Below are positions 62,001-64,000 of a stretch of 64,000 nucleotides of DNA, piece by piece. The stretch is from the NCBI GenBank assembly GCA_031216445.1, contig CM062218.1:22476001-22540000 (forward strand), in the 5' to 3' direction. The notes beneath the pieces were generated by a model, which saw nothing but the letters and a program-made list of their open reading frames with translations, was not told where the DNA came from and did no database searches. A program made the position numbers and the translations under genes. This DNA is from Lateolabrax maculatus (lineage: Eukaryota > Chordata > Actinopteri > Acropomatiformes > Lateolabracidae). Positions within the stretch are counted from its first letter, which is position 1; the number at the start of each line of letters is the position of its first letter.

Positions 62001-62657
62001 GTTAAACTGAAAGAGGACCTTAACACACAGTAACTATGTCTTTCCTCTGATGGGGGGGCAGCACTCTCCTCAGGACAAAACAAAGACGGAGATGGTGCGA
62101 GTGAGAAAGGTTAGCATGCTCCTGAGCCAGTATTCCTGCTGACTCACCATCCTCATCCCTGCATCAGTTACACACAAAGTGACTTTTAATTTGCTTTTCT
62201 GTTGCTTGACAGTGCTGTTTTCCAATACAGAGAGACAGAGCGCTTTAATCTTTTAATTGTTTTATGATTTCAGCTGTTTGTCTTTCTGTGAAGGCTTGTA
62301 CATGTTCTATCAGCTGTACAAGAACTTGCTGTTGGACCAAGGGGAAATCAATCTATTGTGCAAGTTATTTTGGTCACTGTCATTCCCTGCACGCATAAAA
62401 CTAAGTTTCTCCTTCTTCAGAAATAAACATACAGGTATATTGGTTTACAAAATAACAGTCATAAGAGGTAGGACACCTTTGGTTGTTACACATACTCAGG
62501 TTCATTTCTGTTTAGGAAAAGCCCGATTGATTGATCGAATCACTCCCTCCAGGATTTTGCAGATGTTTCTGTGAATATTATGACCAAATTACTTTGCAGT
62601 GGCCTTTTTAAAAGTGTGAAGCAGTTCGTAGCTTTGTTCGAACGGAACCAGAATTGG

Positions 62658-62695
<38 letters not shown>

Positions 62696-63950
62696 CATAA
62701 TAATCATGTAAATCTGCAATAAGGAACTACAAGCGACAAGGTGCAAATGGTGTAATATAGTGATAGGCTTGCTTTACTTAACATTGAATTTCCAGTTTCT
62801 AAACAGCCGTCTTAAAGTCAAATTAATTTATACGCCATATAGCATATAGATGTGTTTATTTATTTGCATCCAAGCCAAATGAAGGAGTTTGTAAGTCATG
62901 GCAGAAACAATATGACAGAACGTAAACATACTCAATAATAATATGTGAGAGTTTACAAATCTGGTGACTATATAGTGGCGAATATTTCTTTTTTAACATA
63001 ACAAAATATAGCCCATAACATAAATACATGTGTATGTTACTCACTCTACTCAATGTATGCTTACAAAAAGAACCCAATTCTTACATCAAAGTTTTTTTCT
63101 CCTAGAGATACGACTTTATTCTCATAACATTCTGACTTTTTTCTCGAAATATTACAACTTTATTTTCAATTAGGCCAATATATTGGCCAGGCTCTATAAG
63201 AAACTTATAGTAAGGTGCACGGCCCACAGCAAATTATTTGTTGACTAGGTGATGGTGTACTTGAGGACAGTGAATGAAGCAAAAGTTTAGTCTGCAGCAA
63301 TCCAGGCCAAACACTTTTGTGTATTTTTTAGGTTGCAGTCTTACCATTTTGCCTTTCCACACACCTGATTTGAATTTATGTGATGCCAGCCAGCGAGTCA
63401 GGGATGCATTTAAGTTGTACCCATGAGCATTCTGAACTAAAAATGGGTAGGTCACATTTTCTCTAAATAAGCTTATTTGTATCAGTCAGCTAGTCATTTG
63501 AAGATATTTCATCAGTCAAGACAGTTGAAATGTCAAAACCATTACAATTCAAAGTGATTGACTGCGCAAATTGCTGAAGTGACAAACTGACACACAGCAG
63601 CCTTTGCATGTACAGCATGTGACTGTATCTGCCTGGCTTCTCATACACACGACTCGTGTGTGTGTAACTGAATTCCTCACCTGTCCTTCTGTGAGCTGAG
63701 CATACTGGGAACTTCAAACCACACTCTGTGTTCCTGCAAACCCATAGCTCTTTTATGTTTTGTGATTCATGTCATTGCCACGGTCAGTGCTGCTCATTGA
63801 ATTCCAATGCAAATCAAATATTAAAATGTTTGAATGAATTCTGCATTATTTCCAACCAGCTGTTCCCCCTTTCCTTATTTTCCACAGAAAAGGGCTAAGA
63901 AACTTGAGGGTGAAACTATTTATATCAGACATAGCAATTTAATGTTGGAG
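44220..63950 (+). CDS. epb41: Protein 4.1R, erythrocyte membrane protein band 4.1 (14 exons seen, 3' end outside window)
   Basis: Fourteen exons join in phase to 661 codons (CDS from the ATG at 44228). 4.1R links the spectrin-actin skeleton to membrane proteins such as glycophorin C, band 3 and p55 under the plasma membrane. Order: headpiece (about 1-179, with GLSRLFSSFLKRR and a long Lys/Glu-rich part), FERM F1 from about 180 (VTLLDDTLYECELDKHAKGQ), F2 (LCLQLRKDI, LPCSFVTLALLGSY, YDPEVHG), F3 (MLGVCSSGLMVYKDKLRINR, SSFFIKIRP), the KKLWKVCVEHHTFFR calmodulin-binding segment, then the FERM-adjacent region (FRYSGRTQAQTRQAS, SKRNSRSLDG), a variable linker and the first 21 residues of the spectrin-actin-binding domain. 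EPB41 is preferred over EPB41L1/2/3 because of KAPIADPEPEL, SVSSAEAQ, LGIWE and RFPWPKVLK. The rest of the SAB domain and the C-terminal domain lie beyond 64000. Confidence 0.93.
44540..45180 (+). other. epb41 intron with SINE-like repeat
   Basis: The stretch 44842-45000 is a deleted copy of a very common teleost repeat with a tRNA-like start (GATGGTGTGGTGATAAGCAC, TCACAGCAAGAAGGTTC) and the end block TGTCAGCTGGGATTGGCTCC. The rest is unique sequence. Confidence 0.6.
45181..45459 (+). CDS. epb41: epb41 exon: headpiece part 2 and start of FERM F1
   Basis: Acceptor TTTGTCAG, donor GTAAGA, 93 codons, phase 0. The first 75 codons are extremely rich in Lys and Glu (disordered). The FERM domain then starts at MQIKVTLLDD. 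The Met at 45406-45408 is in the position of the mammalian second start codon used for the shorter erythroid 4.1R form. Its context is weak (ACGATGC). Confidence 0.9.
45682..45970 (+). mobile_element. hAT-type non-autonomous element, right end lost
   Basis: Starts TAGAGCTGCAGCTTATGATT, carries the GAGAAGCTGGAACCC block and ends in TCGACTAATCAATTAATTGG. This is the layout of an abundant fish hAT-like element whose right end should read GTTGCAGCTCTA. Those terminal bases are missing here. Recognised by pattern, not by search. Confidence 0.65.
46250..46800 (-). mobile_element. L1-type LINE endonuclease fragment, antisense
   Basis: On the minus strand LHLKSISSDIIFLQETHLSN contains the IFLQETH motif of APE-type endonuclease, followed by GTAILIHKGVLFAHKKTIAD, and after an interruption SQTNLIIGCNFNSAL. 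An A17 run on the plus strand (46513-46529) lies inside. Frameshifts abound. No RT part is present. Confidence 0.7.
47132..47236 (+). CDS. epb41: epb41 exon: FERM F1
   Basis: Acceptor TGTGTCAG, donor GTGAGT, 35 codons, phase 0: KHAKGQELFMKVCDHLNLLE followed by KDYYGLGIWETPTMK. LGIWE points to 4.1R rather than its paralogues. Confidence 0.95.
47449..47491 (+). CDS. epb41: epb41 exon: FERM F1 (43 nt)
   Basis: A short exon, TWMDLAKEIRRQVQ plus one base, between CTGATCAG and GTGAGC. A small exon in this position is typical of 4.1 family genes. It is too short to show as an open frame on its own. Confidence 0.93.
47604..47679 (+). CDS. epb41: epb41 exon: F1-F2 boundary (76 nt)
   Basis: Acceptor TTCTCAAG, donor GTATTA (weak at +4/+5). 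Encodes ANYNFTFNVKFYPPDPAQLS then EDIT and the first two bases of Arg. NVKFYPPDP is a hallmark of the 4.1 FERM domain. Confidence 0.95.
48140..49130 (-). mobile_element. Antisense CR1/Jockey-type LINE with RT catalytic box
   Basis: The minus strand reads, from right to left, TIINFADDTVMVGLMSGNEE (RT motif C, FADD intact, near 48800), then after decay RCRTMAERTIKDLHLPNNRL and FSLLRSWRPYRCLKTRTERM ending FFPQAIKVLN at 48160. A longer relative of the fragment at 33680-33960. Confidence 0.8.
49141..49607. other. epb41 intron remainder, no feature
   Basis: No repeat or exon recognised between the LINE and the F2 exon acceptor. Confidence 0.4.
49608..49826 (+). CDS. epb41: epb41 exon: FERM F2
   Basis: Acceptor GCATTGCAG, donor GTCAGA, 219 nt, phase 2 at both ends. 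Contains YYLCLQLRKDILQGRLPCSF, ALLGSYALQSELG and YDPEVHG, the alpha-helical F2 lobe. The open frame running on past 49826 is intron. Confidence 0.95.
50105..51345 (-). mobile_element. Antisense LINE, 3' half (RT and 3' tail)
   Basis: The left edge CAGAATCAGAATCAGATTTA is the reverse complement of a LINE 3' end. The minus strand gives KTSTIIIIP, FKRQNPRKAAGLDAVPQSTL (pre-RT block, near 51200) and decayed RT with LDPLQFVYRADRSVD (near 50960). It is the 3' half of the element whose 5' half lies at 52262-53010. Confidence 0.75.
51346..51836 (+). mobile_element. DNA-transposon fragment carrying a retroposon tail
   Basis: CACACTACTCCTGCGTTTTC and CCCTAAAACGGAGACTTTTG, continued after 51500 by TTTTAGTCTGGACGGGCAGG and an N-terminal-like frame MDNELQALLTLLSML (51683), look like one element, possibly PIF/Harbinger-like. 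It is split by a short piece (about 51405-51497) ending in AATAAAG and (ATCT)n, a retroposon 3' tail. Family call is tentative. Confidence 0.45.
51837..52255 (+). mobile_element. Second copy of the TAGCCTGG element with helicase-like ORF
   Basis: Starts TAGCCTGGGAACCAGGCAAA, matching the left end at 11145, and carries the same frame (GKFSLKEEQTTALELYVDKK, YVFAILSTG at 52110-52190). The right terminus is not recognisable, so this copy is truncated or decayed. The two copies diverge at a modest number of sites, with extra sequence near 51960-52040. Confidence 0.7.
52262..53010 (-). mobile_element. Antisense LINE, 5' half (endonuclease region)
   Basis: The minus strand reads FILVGVYVPLQVKAQEAQGT (about 52970-52910), then ALGHSDHIMVHLIPAYRQKL (about 52735-52680), then LDCTDWDVFRTATSV and KHWFTAKLRQLG. 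This is the APE endonuclease end and linker of a fish CR1/Jockey-type LINE. GHSDH is the conserved endonuclease His motif. Continues at 51345 after the inserted elements. Confidence 0.8.
53224..53311 (+). CDS. epb41: epb41 exon: end of F2 (88 nt)
   Basis: Acceptor TGTTGCCAG, donor GTGAGC. Encodes SMSPAQADLMFLENAKKLAM and YGVDLHQAK, near-identical to mammalian 4.1R. Preceded by a 3.4-kb intron packed with nested transposons. Confidence 0.95.
53312..55279 (+). other. epb41 intron, no feature recognised
   Basis: About 2 kb of AT-rich sequence without identifiable repeats, exons or RNA genes on either strand. Confidence 0.5.
55280..55432 (+). CDS. epb41: epb41 exon: FERM F3 part 1
   Basis: Acceptor TCTGTCAG, donor GTAAGT, 51 codons, phase 0: DLDGVDIMLGVCSSGLMVYK, LRINRFPWPKVLK and SSFFIKIRPSE. 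F3 is the PH/PTB-like lobe. FPWPKVLK fits 4.1R (paralogues have FAWPK). Confidence 0.95.
55568..55665 (+). CDS. epb41: epb41 exon: F3 part 2 with calmodulin-binding segment
   Basis: Acceptor TTCAACAG, donor GTAGGG, 98 nt, ends in phase 2. VEQYESAIGFKLPNYKAAKK then LWKVCVEHHTFFR, the latter matching the known calcium-independent calmodulin-binding peptide of 4.1R. Confidence 0.95.
55806..55981 (+). CDS. epb41: epb41 exon: FERM-adjacent (FA) region
   Basis: Acceptor TGTGTGCAG, donor GTACAC (weak), phase 2 in and phase 1 out. Encodes LTSTEMATTPRKFLALGSKF, RYSGRTQAQTRQASSLIDRP and SSSKRNSRSLDG. The Ser-rich RQAS and SKRNSRS sites are likely kinase targets in this regulatory region, by analogy with other 4.1 proteins. 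Confidence 0.93.
56022..56051 (+). repeat. (TG)n microsatellite
   Basis: About 15 uninterrupted TG units 40 nt after the FA-exon donor region. Confidence 0.95.
59463..59692 (+). mobile_element. tRNA-derived SINE
   Basis: The head has pol III promoter boxes: A-box-like TGGCTCAGGAGGTAGAGTGG (59471-59490) and B-box GGTTTGATCCC (59515-59525). The tail has AAGCGCTCTGAGTGGTCAGT and ends GCAGTCCATTTA, a common teleost SINE 3' end. It is not a functional tRNA gene: no cloverleaf 3' half follows the B-box. Confidence 0.8.
60354..60601 (+). CDS. epb41: epb41 exon: linker after FA region
   Basis: Acceptor CTGTCTCCAG, donor GTAGTG, 248 nt. Proline/serine-rich disordered linker (RPVSAPVMSPVSPGEATLSP, SKSQGPRQESTPELK). 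This part diverges strongly from mammals, as expected for the U2 segment, but phase and splice sites fit. Confidence 0.85.
60602..61355 (+). other. epb41 intron, no feature recognised
   Basis: Only a short CAAATCAAAATCAATCAAAT run near 60702-60722 stands out. No exon on either strand. Confidence 0.45.
61356..61430 (+). CDS. epb41: epb41 candidate cassette exon (75 nt)
   Basis: Between GCAACCAG and GTTTGT: 25 codons, phase 0 both ends, TVARRERRHSPSVTTTNGER then EKKSQ. A basic, serine-containing linker peptide of 4.1 type. Because it is symmetric in phase and has a weak donor, it can be skipped without breaking the frame, so it is probably alternatively spliced. Inferred from sequence only. 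Confidence 0.7.
61431..62061 (+). other. epb41 intron, no feature recognised
   Basis: Contains an A-run at about 61722-61735. Minus-strand frames around 61270-61700 have no domain and overlap the cassette exon antisense. Confidence 0.45.
62062..62109 (+). CDS. epb41: epb41 exon before the SAB exon (48 nt)
   Basis: Acceptor GGGGGGCAG, donor GTTAGC, 16 codons in phase 0: HSPQDKTKTEMVRVRK. KTEMVRVRK lines up with the mammalian KTEDLIRMRK just before exon 16. The pyrimidine tract is interrupted by a G7 run, so the acceptor is unusual. Confidence 0.8.
62659..62706 (+). repeat. (TAA)n microsatellite
   Basis: About 13 ATA/TAA units, interrupted near the end by ATC. Confidence 0.95.
63111..63170 (+). 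repeat. Degenerate 21-23-bp tandem repeat
   Basis: Three successive units of the form GACTTTATTCTCATAACATT / GACTTTTTTCTCGAAATATT / AACTTTATTTTCAATTAG. This resembles an ACTTTATTCTCGTAATATT-type tandem motif I associate with fish introns. Confidence 0.7.
63888..63950 (+). CDS. epb41: epb41 exon 16 equivalent: spectrin-actin-binding switch exon (63 nt)
   Basis: Acceptor TTCCACAG, 21 codons in phase 0: KRAKKLEGETIYIRHSNLML plus E, matching the 21-residue mammalian exon 16 peptide that is required for high-affinity spectrin-actin binding. The donor is GAG|GTTTGT, off consensus, as in the mammalian exon as I recall it. Its inclusion is a known late-erythroid splicing switch in mammals. The last coding exon visible here. 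Confidence 0.95.
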
Positions 63951-64000
63951 GTTTGTATCTTCTGTCTTCAAAGTTCTGGCTGTTTGCCATCATGTTTTTC

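Larger units (their letters stand above)
62110..63887 (+). other. epb41 intron before the switch exon
   Basis: Contains a (TAA)n microsatellite and a short tandem array (both listed separately). No other exon was recognised. Splicing enhancers for the switch exon could lie here, but no clear TGCATG cluster is seen next to the exon. Confidence 0.45.

Overview
This is a piece of a ray-finned fish nuclear genome, most likely a percomorph-type teleost. The evidence is two intron-containing vertebrate genes with GT/AG introns, and a repeat load (L2-type and CR1/Jockey-type LINEs, tRNA-derived SINEs, hAT-like elements, TTAA-flanked MITEs) of the kind found in teleost introns. Most open frames in the window are chance frames or transposon relics. 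I see no bacterial-type operons, CRISPR arrays or rRNA.

Layout: 1-9600 is intergenic DNA holding a decayed L2-type LINE (about 780-2354). At 9840-17311 (+) lies a complete five-exon CCN-family gene, best matched to CCN2/CTGF (predicted 361 aa: signal peptide, IGFBP, VWC, TSP1 and CT cystine-knot modules, one per exon), with a TATA-like box upstream and a long 3'UTR to a poly(A) signal at 19586. A TTAA-flanked MITE sits in that 3'UTR. At about 21540 there is a GC-rich stretch that could be a non-coding first exon of the next gene.

From 44220 to the right edge is a protein 4.1R gene (epb41, +). Fourteen coding exons are visible, all joining in phase (1983 nt, 661 codons): headpiece, complete FERM domain, FERM-adjacent region, a linker, and finally the 63-nt exon equivalent to mammalian exon 16, the start of the spectrin-actin-binding domain. 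The remaining 3' exons lie beyond the window. Its introns are full of transposon fragments, including a nested set at 50100-53010.

The 22-kb stretch from 21.7 to 44.2 kb is probably the first intron of epb41. It mostly holds repeats, plus one candidate that may be new: an antisense two-exon single-pass membrane protein at 35888-35173 that I do not recognise. The CCN gene product is a secreted matricellular signal and 4.1R is a membrane-skeleton linker. They have no evident shared pathway. Their interest as neighbours is evolutionary, because human CCN2 lies near EPB41L2, a paralogue of EPB41.
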